The notes under the pieces are model-generated. The model ran no database searches. It saw only the letters and a program-made list of their open reading frames with translations, and was not told the origin of the DNA. Positions 1 through 10,081 of a stretch of 64,000 nt of DNA are shown piece after piece; within the stretch, counting starts at the first letter, position 1, and each line of letters begins with the position of its first letter. The translations under genes and the position numbers were made by a program. The stretch comes from Calocera cornea HHB12733 (taxonomy: Eukaryota > Basidiomycota > Dacrymycetes > Dacrymycetales > Dacrymycetaceae). The stretch lies in NCBI GenBank assembly GCA_001632435.1, contig KV424063.1, forward strand, positions 1-64,000, written 5' to 3'.

Positions 1-480
1 TGTTAGAGGTATGAGGCACGAATGAAGATTGGGATTAGCCAGGATGCAGAATTTTCGCTCTGCGTCGTGTCCCTAGCTTACATAAGCTGGAACTGTACAG
101 TACCTAGCAAGGCGCGCGACGCGCGCCTCTCCTACTTCGCATGCCAACAGCGAGGATCAGAAGGTGACAGCGAAGCTGGTCCGATGTGCGTGATGCTATG
201 TGCGCGAATGGTAGTAGCTGTATGCTTGTCGCATAGACTGCGAGGACGGTGGCCAGGCTGCACGCCGTGAGGCAATTCGCTCGTCGCTGCAAGCTGGAAG
301 GTACTGGCGACTGCAGGCACTGATATGAGCTACCTAGCTGGCTTATGCAAGATGTTCTCCGAGTTCAGATCGAAATGCAAATTAAATTTTGTCGACATGC
401 CATAGCGCTCCTGTTGCACGTTCTGGGAGGACCTGTGGCACGAGTTCCGGGCGACTCTAATTGCGCACGGACGGCTTTAG
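1..480. other. Left edge, no supported gene
   Basis: No reading frame here resembles a known protein, and none continues across a plausible intron. The stretch lies just left of the first copy of the duplicated element. A short palindromic run (AACTGTACAGT) near position 90 recurs in the promoter-like block of that element at about 1357. I see nothing else. Confidence 0.5.
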
Positions 481-499
481 GGGCGCACTGCACAAATGT

Positions 500-2570
500 A
501 TTCTGCTTCCGGACTGAGCGGTTCACCCGGGCAAAGTGTCTTCTGCTTCTGGAGCTTCTTCTCCACCCGCGTAGTTCTGCTTCCCATCTGCTTGTCCGAC
601 AATCGCCTGACCGCGTCTGTCTCTGTAAGAATAGCGTCGCACCGCATGCTTCTCTTTCACACGAACCCTTATCCGCAATAGCACCCTTCTTTCTTTCGGC
701 GCCTCTGCTCTGCGCCTCCATACATTCTCCATCAGAATAGGAAATTCACGAGAATCTTCCTTCAGGCCTTGCTGTTCCCTTATTTAGAGTTTTGAGGTTG
801 GATAGCGCCGCTCGAGGTGTAGAATTATTCTGTGTGTTACGGGTTCCTTCAGGTAAGGTAGCAGCGCAATGGGTCTGGGTGCGTGTGAAAGGAGCAAAGT
901 GATATCCACAGCTCCGGCAACAGCACGTATGATGCCCTGCTGAAACTGACTAGAGCTCGCATGCTCAACAATGGAGCAGGTATCTTTCGTTTCGTGGATG
1001 GTGGTGAGAGTGCGATTACGACTGTCTGGCAAAGAACAGAGGTGATGAAGGAGACACTGCGCAGGTGGTCTCGCAATACTGAGACAGATGAGCCTCGCTT
1101 TCTCACGCTTGGTTTTCAGAACCCCTCTGAGTTTTCGGGCAAATCCGAACTGTCTCACATCGGAGGCTTCGCAAATGCCAATTTAGCAGCGGTGCACGTA
1201 CCCGGCGCCCCCATGCGGTGCTTCTTTACATCACAGGACCCTGTAGCACCGAGAAACCCACTTTCGATGGAAACCGCTTGTCTTCACGTTGCCATCCAAA
1301 CTGCAACCTCCACTTTCTTGCGGCAGAAAACCACTACATGTTCAGTCCATATAGAACTGTACAGTTCATGCGCCGCCATCACTAGGAACGTGACTATATC
1401 AGCGAACCCCCCTTATATACCCTGCGCTCCTCCCCCGATTCAATTTTTCTTCACTCTCGCTCCTACCCTTCCTCCCTTCTCCTGCGACCATGCCATCAGT
1501 CCCTCGCTCCCCCGCTCCTGCCCGTGCACTTTCTTGGCAACTCTACGACCTAGGCGACTTAGACGGCCACCCCAATGGTAGCATCAAGACGTCCGCGACC
1601 GTCGTCAACACGGAAGCACCGCAGCGGGTGGATGGCCCAATGATTGGACGAGGCCAGACGTGACGCGTGGTCTCTGCAGGGGTCGGGCGCGGCCCATGGT
1701 GCATCTACACATGGCTGCTCGACTGGCCCCGGCGGAGGTCTCGCAAGAGCCGTCGTTGCGCATGCAGCGGCGGTGTCCATCTGTTTCCGAAGACTCCTCA
1801 GCCTCTGGCTTTCAGGGCTTATCATCCAGCTGCGTCAAGAGTGCGGACCACAGCAAGACAAACCCTGCCCATGGATAGCAGATCAGTAACGTACTTCCAC
1901 CCACCGTTCCGCATTACTTCTTGTTTTCCCAGGTATCCTCCTCTCCTCACCGCTCTGCCGCCACTCCTCCCACAGGCAATTCTCGACCCGCACCTTGGCG
2001 AGGGGCCTGGGGTAGTCAGCCCATCGGAGCAAGACCGGAGCACGCCGGGAAGTGGGCCGGGCTGCGTGATCCCATGGAATTACCGTACGGAACGCAGCCA
2101 CCCTCGCCCGGTCTGCTTGCGCTCGCCTCAGTGCGGGAGGTTTCAAGCGGCTCGATGGGTCCGCTACCTGGGGAGTGGGGCGGGAGTCCCGCCTGTAGAC
2201 TTGTTCTACAGGCGGGGACGAGCAAATTTGTAAGTTTCTCATGTACCCTTGTGGCAATCCTCCTATTGATCAATTGCTTTCATAGTTCGCTCTCTTCCGA
2301 GATGACTTCGGTCATCTCACTGACCTGTTTACCAATGGGCACCTTTAAGATGCACGGCTGTGGCACGTATGGGGGCGACGAGGGCTCCAAAGTCGGGGAG
2401 AGGGGCCGTGGGCTCCGTAAGTACGATCCCACTGTTCACATAGTTCATCTCCTGACAGTCCTACACATATACAGGGTCGCCGCTGCGATGGTGACCCCCC
2501 AAGTGCAAATCCTGGGAGGATGACACAGTTGTGGGAGCAATCCGGACTGACTTTGTTCACTTAGAGACTC
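500..2570 (+). repeat. Dispersed spliced element, copy 1
   Basis: This block is the diverged partner of 27180-29430 in the same orientation. Long blocks match almost exactly: about 46 of 48 bases at 628-675 (versus 27311-27358), 22 bases at 796-817 (versus 27490-27512), the promoter-like block around 1357-1420 with a palindromic ACTGTACAGT and a TATATA box near 1415, and 29 of 30 bases at 2131-2160 (versus 29004-29033). Between these blocks identity is patchy. GT-AG introns at 2230-2285 and 2417-2474 have counterparts in copy 2. Plus-strand frames do not correspond between the copies, so this half is probably not protein-coding. The left third may hold a decayed minus-strand gene, because its translation near 530-720 resembles the frame at 27109-27609. 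It could also be a remnant of an unrecognised mobile element; no LTRs, transposase or integrase were found. Confidence 0.6.
2131..2500 (+). ncRNA. Candidate structured RNA, copy 1 (three hairpins)
   Basis: Three hairpins lie in the predicted exons. Hairpin I (2188-2216) has a perfect 12-bp stem and the 5-nt loop CTTGT. Hairpin II (2299-2318) has a perfect 8-bp stem closed by C-G around a TTCG loop, the very stable cUUCGg type. Hairpin III (2474-2497) has an 8-bp stem with one G-U pair and an 8-nt loop, and starts at a predicted 3' splice site. Each stem recurs in copy 2 with substitutions that preserve pairing. The 30-nt block at 2131-2160 just upstream is nearly invariant. I cannot assign the RNA to a known class; complete box C/D or H/ACA architecture was not evident. 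The calls of transcription and function are inference. Confidence 0.35.
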
Positions 2571-2668
2571 GCAGCTGTGTACTGTAGTACACGCTGGTTG
2601 ACCAGCCCCACCCACAACATAGTCACAGGCTTGACGGAATGCTGCGTCAGGTAAGGCGGAACATAGCC

Positions 2669-3010
2669 TTATAGAGCATGTGACACATGCATCAATATCC
2701 AAAATTGGATGCTACCTGAGGCTGACCGAGAGTTGAGCCACGCAAAAATGCGCATTCTGGTGGACATTGAACATTGTCCGTGGTCAAGCTGATCATCATC
2801 ATTGCGCATATGGTAGGCAGAGAAGACGGCTGCATTAGGATGGTGGTCATCCGGCACGTGAGGCAGCAGAAATGTGCTGTGGATTGATACAGGAGATGTC
2901 ATGTATAGGGGCTTTGTTCTGTTCGCGCTAGGATGATGGTCAGGCGGAAGTCGCGAGGTACGCCGGGGCTGTATCAATAACGGGCGGCTGGGAGGCACTC
3001 GTACCCAGCT
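2669..3010 (-). pseudogene. F-box gene N-terminal fragment
   Basis: The minus-strand frame begins with an MTSP-type start. It continues into a degraded form of the family signature: AVFSAYHMRNDDDQLD, compared with VVFTTDDMCDDDQLD in the intact gene at 18353-19777. The F-box that should follow is lost. Upstream of its start (2925-2944) lies the ATGATGGTCAGG-type motif found before the other family members. It is the most decayed of three head-to-tail fragments in this 1.3-kb stretch. Confidence 0.5.
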
Positions 3011-3129
3011 GGCCTTTATGAGAGAGCTGAGCTGGGGCACAAGGAGTTTTGGAGCGTCCAGTCGATTATGGTGCGCCGACAACGTACGGTGCGCCGAGAA
3101 GCACGTATTGTGGGTGAACCGCAAGGTGA

Positions 3130-3690
3130 TCATAGGAGGTTAAGAGAGTGATGACGTCCACCAATGGAAAGGACCTGAATCCGATGCAGGTGCTTCTCCA
3201 TGAACTGCGCTAGCGTGCGAAACGGACATCCACTGGAAGAATCGAATCCTTCGCAAACGTGTCGTGGGGAGTTGCAGAAGACGTGCAATCCCGGTATAGG
3301 CAGTGTCAGAAACGATCCTTTGGCACGCTTCGCGATGAGTTGTTCCACGATCTTCAGACTAGCTTCGTTTTTCAGAACAATGTTGGACCACATACTTGCC
3401 GTTTGCAATGCTAGGCGGCGCCAGCGTCGGCAGACCGGGGGGTTGTAAACCTGGCAGGATACGACGTCTCGTCCATAACGTTGATACGCAAATACGCAGT
3501 ACGACCTGGGCTGGCAGATCGAAGATCGCTTGCAAGACATCGTCCGGAAGGCGAGCGATCGGGAGGCGTGCGTTCCGCGCGGCGTTCGACCTCGTGAATT
3601 CGTCCAGCTGATCGTCGTCACACATGTCGTCGGCGGTGAACACGATCGTATTGTCCTCAACTTGGCCAGAAGCAGGAGGCGACAGTGCAA
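3130..3690 (-). pseudogene. F-box protein pseudogene, frameshifted and truncated
   Basis: The minus strand first reads the family signature VFTADDMCDDDQLD followed by an F-box (LPIARLPDDVLQAIF). The frame is then lost near 3480 and resumes in another frame with PVCRRWRRLALQTASMW and a leucine-rich stretch. It ends at a stop about 190 codons in, so most of the C-terminal repeat region seen in the 475-490-residue paralogs is missing. The start codon expected from alignment to 18353-19777 is also absent. A copy of the upstream family motif lies at 3766-3782. It is surely non-functional as an F-box adaptor unless corrected by sequencing. Confidence 0.75.
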
Positions 3691-3792
3691 GTCCGGTTGA
3701 CGGGGCAGGCTCCGTGTATATGCGAGTATATGCGGTTCGAACAATGTATGCGGCTCGGACGGAGCGCAGATGATGGTCAGGAACAGGACCCG

Positions 3793-3960
3793 TCAAGCGC
3801 GGTCGCGTGGACGTCCAATCGCCAATCGAACGCGCAGCCCAACGTCCGGAAGGCGCGTTCTGCGCGGCGCCTGGCACCGTACGTCCAGCTGACCGTCGGT
3901 GCACATTTCGTCCGCGGTGAACACGGTCGTATTGCCGGCGCGTAGCAGTACGACGAGGCG
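3793..3960 (-). pseudogene. F-box N-terminal stub, tandem duplicate
   Basis: About 40 codons on the minus strand read NTTVFTADEMCTDGQLD, a second copy of the N-terminal signature of the pseudogene at 3130-3690. It breaks off right before that gene's promoter motif. This looks like a partial tandem duplication of promoter plus N-terminus. Confidence 0.6.
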
Positions 3961-3979
3961 CAAAAGGCGACGGCGAAGG

Positions 3980-5560
3980 CTATGGTAGTTTGTCGTGAGC
4001 GAAACCATGGGGAGTAGGTGTATGCTTGCGCATTGTCGAGTAGAGTGCAAGCCTATGATGAGGTGGTGGTCGTACTTGCACGCATGAGCGAGTTAAACAT
4101 CTGCTGTATATGAGTGTTTCCGCCAATTCCCCGCCAGAGAAGCAGCACATGTAGCACTGTTGCTTGTGGGCACTATGTATTGTTGCTGGCTTGCATACTG
4201 CATCATTGGGTGGGCAGTGGGTACCAGATTTCAATGGTATGCGGGTGCATTGTAACCCAAATGATTTTGTCCACAAGATCATCTGGGTCACAATGAGGTC
4301 AGATAGAAGATACATGAGGCACCCCCAAAGGAACACACAGCTCCCCATCCAACACTCCTTATTGACCAATACATGATAAGCAGTGCTGTCCCTTTGAAGG
4401 TACAGTACCAAGCTTGCCAATGCAAGAGCCAGGGACACGGTTGTGAGGACGATAGGGGGAGGAGCACTCGAACCAGCTGGCAGATCAGGGAGCGCCCCTC
4501 TCCAACCACCAGGAGCATTTAGCGCGCGCTGGCGCAGTGCTGGAGCGGCGGTACCGCGTACCGGCAACTCGCTGACTGCGGGGGGCGCACCGACCCCCGA
4601 CAGAGCAACCGCCGAGACCCCCAAAGCCAGATCCCGGAAACCCGGGATGCTGGGCATGTTCGCTGCTAGCCCTTCTGGCTAATAATATCAGTCATTTGTC
4701 GGGTCGAGCTCCGGGCTGTGCGGGCTTCGTACATTGTCACGGGCCGTGATGGTTTTTGCTATTATTTGCTACGCGGGAAAGAAGGCGAAAAGTAAAGGTG
4801 CGTGTGCGGGCGCGGGCGGGGTTGGCCGATGAGCGCGAGCAGTGATTGGCTGGGATCGGCGGGGTGTGGACCCTTGCTGCGCGTGTTGTGGGCTAAGTTT
4901 GGACGCGAGGCAGAAGGCCGGAAGGCGCCACGAAGGTTGGGAGAAGGCCGTTATCTTGTGTATCAGCGTCAATTTGCCTTTTCTGGTGGAACATGCTGCA
5001 CACCAGCGGCTTGTTCGCTCGAGCAGACACGCTGCAGGACTTCCCGAAGCCCGCAATGCAAGACAATGAATGGGGGAAGTGAAATGAGGCGAGCGAAACG
5101 GACCATCGGCCGCATTTGGGGCGCGACTGGGCCATCGTCATGATGAGCACATCCGCCCGTGCGTGCAAATTAACACGCGAGGCGGGACGGTCTTCGCACC
5201 CTTATCGTGGCGGTGGGGGAAGCGCCTGGCGCACGCGGGGACAAGGGCTCGCTGGGCAGCGCTGGGTGGCGGTGCGATCCAATCGACGGTCCAAAGGGCC
5301 GATCTGGGCGACTTTTGCCTTGGGCGGAGGGAAATGGGCCCGTGCGACACTAACGTCACCTTGTGCGGCCGGGCGTCGATCTGTTGACGTCAAGAGAAAA
5401 TGCCACCGGGCGGGCGTGGTGCTTCTGACCCTGAGCGTGAACCGAGAATGCGGCCGCTGCGGCCTCGAGGGATGTGCGACTAGCGTGGGGTGAGGAGGCG
5501 CGATGGTCAACGGGAGGATACAAAAGGGTCGGTGACAGGGATGCCGAGCAGACAGGTCTT
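3980..5560. other. No recognised gene; one orphan minus-strand frame
   Basis: A 225-codon minus-strand frame (3980-4657) starts with ATG and has one hydrophobic stretch, but its base composition changes sharply at about 4440 and it resembles no family I know. The first 3980-4430 part is AT-richer and holds a long hairpin; 4440-4680 is very GC-rich. From 4680 to 5560 I see only upstream sequence of the channel gene. Confidence 0.35.
4249..4294. repeat. Long imperfect hairpin (22-nt arms)
   Basis: Arms 4249-4270 and 4273-4294 are inverted copies separated by CC, with 19 of 22 positions complementary. All three mismatches are transitions; transcribed from the minus strand two of them become G-U pairs, from the plus strand one does. 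The hairpin sits in the AT-richer patch described around it. Confidence 0.7.
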
Positions 5561-5579
5561 CGCCCGTCCGCGATCTCTC

Positions 5580-5710
5580 CTTCACCCCAAGGACAAAGCC
5601 TGACCCCACCTGTACATCTAACTCCACCACACCCCACCCCACCCAGCAGCACCAGCAGCACCACTAACAGCGACAGCCCTTCCCTCCCTCCTCCCCTTTC
5701 TCGCGCCAAA
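5580..5710 (+). promoter_or_regulatory. C/T-rich leader of the channel gene
   Basis: The 130 bases before the start codon are strongly pyrimidine/CA-rich: CCACCC and CAGCAC runs, then a CCTCCC tract at about 5688-5700. This is typical of the transcription-start region of fungal genes that lack a clear TATA box. No TATA element was found. Confidence 0.4.
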
Positions 5711-8288
5711 ATGTCCGCAACGAATCAGGACACGTCCAACTCGACGCACAGCACGTCCACGTTCGTGTCTGCCCTCGTCGTCGGCCTCATCGTCGCCGGC
5801 GTCTACCTCGCCGTCTTCTTCCTCCTCCATGCCAAGAACAAGCGCATCTACCAGAGTCGCACCCTCCTGGCTCCCGAGGGGTGCGTGTTTCCCCCCTTTC
5901 CCCTCCCTCTCCGCGCATGCTGATCCTCCCCGCGCAGCAAACGTCCCACTGAACTACCGAACAACCCACTAAAATGGTTCATGGGGATCATCTACGAGCC
6001 CGACATCCGCGTCTTCGAGATGAACGGTCCCGACGCGTACTTCTTCGTCCGCTTCTGCAGGTTCATGGTCATGCTCCTCGTCCCCTACTGGATCGTCACC
6101 TGGGTCATCCTCATGCCCGTCTCCGCCGCGCCCCCGAGCCAGCAGCTCGACGGCCTTAACATCTTCACCTTCGGCAACGTCTCCGTGCCCACTAGGCACG
6201 CCGCCCACCTCATCATCTTTGTCCTCCTTGTCGGTGAGTGCCTACCAAACGCGAGCAACGCATATATGCTGACCCAGAACAGGCTTCACCCTCTTCATGA
6301 TTTACCGCGAGTACGCGCACTTCTCCGAGATGCGCCAGGCGTACCTCAACTCCCCTGCACATGCTGCACTCGCCCGCTCCCGCACGGTCATGGTGACCAA
6401 CTTGCCCAAAGAGTACGACGGCGAGGAGCGCATCCGGGAGCTGGCCTCGTTCGTCCCTGGGCCCATCGAGCAGGTCTGGCTGCCCCGTGCCGTCAAACCC
6501 CTCGAGAAGCTGTTCGACGCCCGCAACAAGGAGTGCCAGATCCTCGAGAAGGCCGAGAACAAGTTGTCCAAGACGGCGACCAAGAACGTGCGCAAGAACA
6601 AGCTCCCCGAGAAGCAGGCCGCCACGGAGAACGGTGATGTTATCTCCAAGTACGTGCTGGACAAGAAGCGCCCCAGCCACCACATCGGCACGCTCGCCAG
6701 CATGACCCTCGGTTTCTTCGGCAAGAAGGTCGACACGCTTTCCTACTCCCCCCAGTTCATCCGCGAGCAGGACGAGCAGCTCCAGCTCCTCCGCAAGGGT
6801 ATGGACCAGTACAAGCTCGCCAACTCGGCCTTTATCCGCTTCACCAAGCAGAGCGACGCGCATATGTTCATCCAGAACCTCAAGAAGAACACAAAGATCA
6901 GGATGATCAGCGGCTCAACCGAGGTCGTCCCCGAAGACGTTGTATGGGGCAACCTGTCTATGTCGCCGTACATGCGCAAGCTCCGCCTCGCCGCTTCCTG
7001 GGCAGCTACCATCGGCCTGATCATCATCTGGGGCCCGCTCGTTGCATTCGTCGGTGTCGTGTCCAACGTGTCCACGCTCTGCAGCACTGTCTCCTTCCTT
7101 CACTGGCTCTGCACTCTGCCCACACCCGTCGTCGGCATTATCCAGGGTATTCTCCCCCCTGTCCTCCTCGCCGTTCTCTTTATGCTGCTCCCCATCTTCC
7201 TCCGTATCTTCATCAAGCTCGAGGGCGAGCCGCGTGACTCGGATATCGAGCGCAAGCTCTGGTCCCGCTTCTGGCTCTTCCAGATCATTCACGGCTTCCT
7301 CATCGTCGCCATCGCCTCGGGCCTCGTCTCCGCATTGCAGAACATCGGTTCGACGGTGAAGGAGCTGCCCGAGCTCCTGGCGAAGCATCTGCCCGACTCG
7401 TCCATTTTCTTCCTCACCTTCATCCTCACCGTCACTTTCGGCTCGGCCAGCAAGACCCTCTCTCGTGCCATCCCCTGGGTCATGTCCAAGCTTGCCTTCA
7501 TCCTCCGCGGCAGTACCCCGCGCAAGGCCTACGCGTACGACTACAAGATGGACAGCATCGCCCTCTCCACCGCCTGGCCGCCCGTCGCCCTCCTCGGAAT
7601 CATCGGCATCGTCTATAGCGTCATCCAGCCCGTCACGGTCGGCTTCGCGGCCGTCGGCTTCTACCTTCTTTACGTTTCCTACAAGTACATGCTCATCTGG
7701 AACTGCGACCAGCCCGACCGTCTCGAGACCGGCGGCTTGTACTACCCCAAGGCGATCGCGGCGGTGTTCGCTGCTCTCTACATTGAGCAGATCTGCCTCG
7801 GCGGCCTTTTCTTCCTCTCCGGCTCGTCCACCGGCGCGATCGGCTGGGCGGGCGGGGCGATCATCGTCGTCTGCCTCATCACCACCGCAGTCTTCCAGAT
7901 CTGGGTCGAGCGCAAGTTCAAGAAGCAGTACCTCTTCCTCAACGCCTCCAACGCGTCGCCCGGCCTGCTTCCCGTCAAGACCGAGGCGTCGGATGACGAG
8001 CTCGTGCGCCAGCACGAGTTCGACGCGACACACCGCGCCGGCGAGCACTACGGCAATACCACGGGCCTGCATCTGCGTGCGTTCGACAACCCCGCGACGT
8101 GGAAGGAGACCCCGACGATCTGGATGGCCGCCGATACCCTCGGCGTCGCCCAGTCCGAGGTTACCCGCCTGGAGAGCGAGGGCCTTAAGGCCAGCACCCA
8201 ATATGCAGCCATGGACGACAAGGGCAAGGTCACCATCGAGCGCGGTCCGCCCGATGAGGCGTGGTACGGCGGCAAGACCGTTCAGTGA
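5711..8288 (+). CDS. CSC1/OSCA-like calcium-permeable stress-gated cation channel
   Basis: Three exons, 5711-5880, 5938-6233 and 6283-8288, join to 823 residues; both introns are GT-AG and about 50 nt. The protein has the order known for the CSC1/OSCA/TMEM63 (formerly DUF221) family. A first helix lies at about residues 18-39, helices two and three near 93-118 and 143-165, and then a large cytosolic segment of about 200 residues. Next comes a block of seven or more helices between about 385 and 690, and a charged tail. In the family these are plasma-membrane ion channels gated by osmotic or mechanical stress, although some fungal members are annotated as phosphate-metabolism protein 7. The start was chosen because it opens the first helix and follows a pyrimidine-rich leader. 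Length and topology are normal. The ion and trigger are inferred from family only. Confidence 0.9.
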
Positions 8289-8700
8289 TCTTGCTCCCCC
8301 TCTCCCGCGCCTGTTCTGCATGAACATTGCACGCCTGTATAACGACTCCTCCTATCCTACTGCATCCCATCTCTTTCTCCTTCCCAGCACTCTGCACCAG
8401 CACCAGCACCAGCACAGTATAGTAGTAACTCGCGTTTATTAGCATAGTATGCCGCCACGCCAGAACGGGCGTGCACGGCCTTGATCAGGTACTCTTGTTG
8501 CGTGGCATGTGATACGGTAGTACGGCACGGGGCGGACAATTCCCTACATAGCGTTCTGAAGGCATCCTTGTAGTACTTTGTACGAGGAATGGAATGATTG
8601 GCCGTGATAGATGTATGTGTGCCCTAGGGCCTGGAAGAAGTGCATGAAACTGCCGGCCGACTAATGCCGTGCGCATGCATACACGCGTCGACGCGACGCT
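8289..8700. other. 3' flank of the channel gene, no gene
   Basis: The stretch contains a short (CAGCAC)-type repeat near 8398-8412. No reading frame resembles a known protein. The common upstream motif of the F-box family begins just beyond its right edge. Confidence 0.5.
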
Positions 8701-8768
8701 CCTGAAGCGGCTTGTTCCTGATCATCCTCGCACTCTGGTCGAACCATACGGCATCCATCTACGAATTG

Positions 8769-9190
8769 ATGTCTTCTCCAACCTCAAACGGTCTCACCCT
8801 CTCGTCTTCTACTTCAATCCATGCCAGTAATGCTTCGCCTGTCGTGTTTACCACGGGCGATATATGCGACGACGATCAACTGGACACACATACGAGGTCG
8901 AATGCCGCGCGGAACGCCCACCTTCCTATAGCTCGTCTGCCAGACGATATCTTACAAGCGATATTCGGGATTGAGGCTCAGCCTTTGCTGTATCTTCACA
9001 TGCCCGAGGATCGCGAGGACCGAATACCCTGTTAAGTTCGGATCTCTCATGTCTGTCGAGGTTGGCGCCGCCTTACTCTCCAGACGGCCAGTCTCTAGTC
9101 CACGTTCGTCTTGAGCCACCGGATCTCCCTCCTCAAGATGTAGCATCGATACTTAGTCAAATGAAAGAGCACGCCCGAACTGTGCATGAC
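8769..9190 (+). pseudogene. F-box pseudogene, left-arm copy
   Basis: It starts MSSPTSNGLTLSSS, closely matching the intact gene at 18353-19777. It carries the signature VVFTTGDICDDDQLD and F-box residues LPIARLPDDILQAIF. The first frame ends after about 88 codons; the family's HVCRRWRRLALQTA segment is recognisable afterwards (9040-9120) in shifted frames. The remaining roughly 300 codons of repeat region are deleted. The promoter motif is still present at 8717-8738 but has lost three bases relative to the paralogs. Non-functional. Confidence 0.8.
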
Positions 9191-9800
9191 GATGTGGATC
9201 CGCTGCAAAATGGGACTGTTTTCTTCGGGTCAGCCGCTAACACGCGACGCAGGCTCTGCACGCGAACATCGGCAAGATTGTCGGCGGAGCCACTGCGATC
9301 ACACCGCGGCTGGCGATGATGAACCACAACAACAAAGAGTAGCAATCACGCGGGAAAGAAGGTCCATGTAACCGGGGAGAACATCGAAGCACACTTGAGC
9401 TCCTCGTAATGTTGGCTCTCCTAATCACGTTCATCGGTCGCACTCGACATGGCCATCGACTTCATCCACGGTGAGCCCAACGTCGTCCTTGTCCGTAAGT
9501 GCTACGGAGCCACCTGACAAACATGGTTCTAACCCAGCGGCTAGCCGAAGGAACAAAGCCGACATTTGCCCCAGGCTCTCGCTTCAACATCCGGGATAGC
9601 TACGGGCGCTACACATCCTCAGAGGCGGGCCGCTTCACCATCAGGCTCGGGCAGGGCTCGGCGAAGTATGTCTTCCAGGTCGTGCTGAACCGTCTGGAGA
9701 CGGCTGAGCTGAAGCATGGCGTGGAGTATGCATCGGTCCGCAGATCGTGGTGTTGGACAGAGGTCATTAATAGTTCCATAGGGCATGGTATTCGTGTAAT
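9160..9800 (+). pseudogene. Unidentified degenerate gene module (left arm)
   Basis: This stretch matches the minus strand of 17680-18300. Both copies carry a similar short intron: GTAAGTGC to TTCTAACCCAG here, GTAACTGC to TACTAACACAG in the right arm, each with a CTAAC branch site. Downstream of it both translate a similar frame around GRY..SE...GLGQ..KYVF. Stops and frameshifts interrupt both copies. I do not recognise the family. A hydrophobic stretch before the intron hints at a membrane protein, but this is weak. Confidence 0.4.
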
Positions 9801-10081
9801 TGCGCATGGGGCATGCCGTACTCGTTCGACGTGGACATTCGCGATCCGTTCATTGGCAGTACAGACGTATGCGTATATACATATGAGCATGGTCCCTCGT
9901 CCTTCCCAGCCTAAAGCTACTGCCTGCTCCTTCACCCATTCCCAGCGCCAAGTGCACGGTGCAGTATGGGGCTCCTGATGACCGGTGATCATTGATGGAG
10001 AGCGGCCTGCGGGTGAGCAGTATGAGCAGAGGGAGAGAGGCGCTACATCTGAATCTCACAAGGAATACATTATACATAGTT

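Noticed and set aside
500..2570. LTR retrotransposon for the dispersed element
   Set aside because: No paired LTRs, primer-binding site, gag/pol frames or target duplications could be seen; a mobile origin is kept only as an alternative.
3980..4657. 225-residue membrane protein on the minus strand
   Set aside because: Composition changes abruptly mid-frame, the second half reads through a hairpin, and there is no homology I recognise.
6915..8327. 470-codon minus-strand frame opposite the channel gene
   Set aside because: It is the antisense of a well-supported coding exon with strong codon bias; its Asp/Glu/Gly-rich sequence is an artefact.
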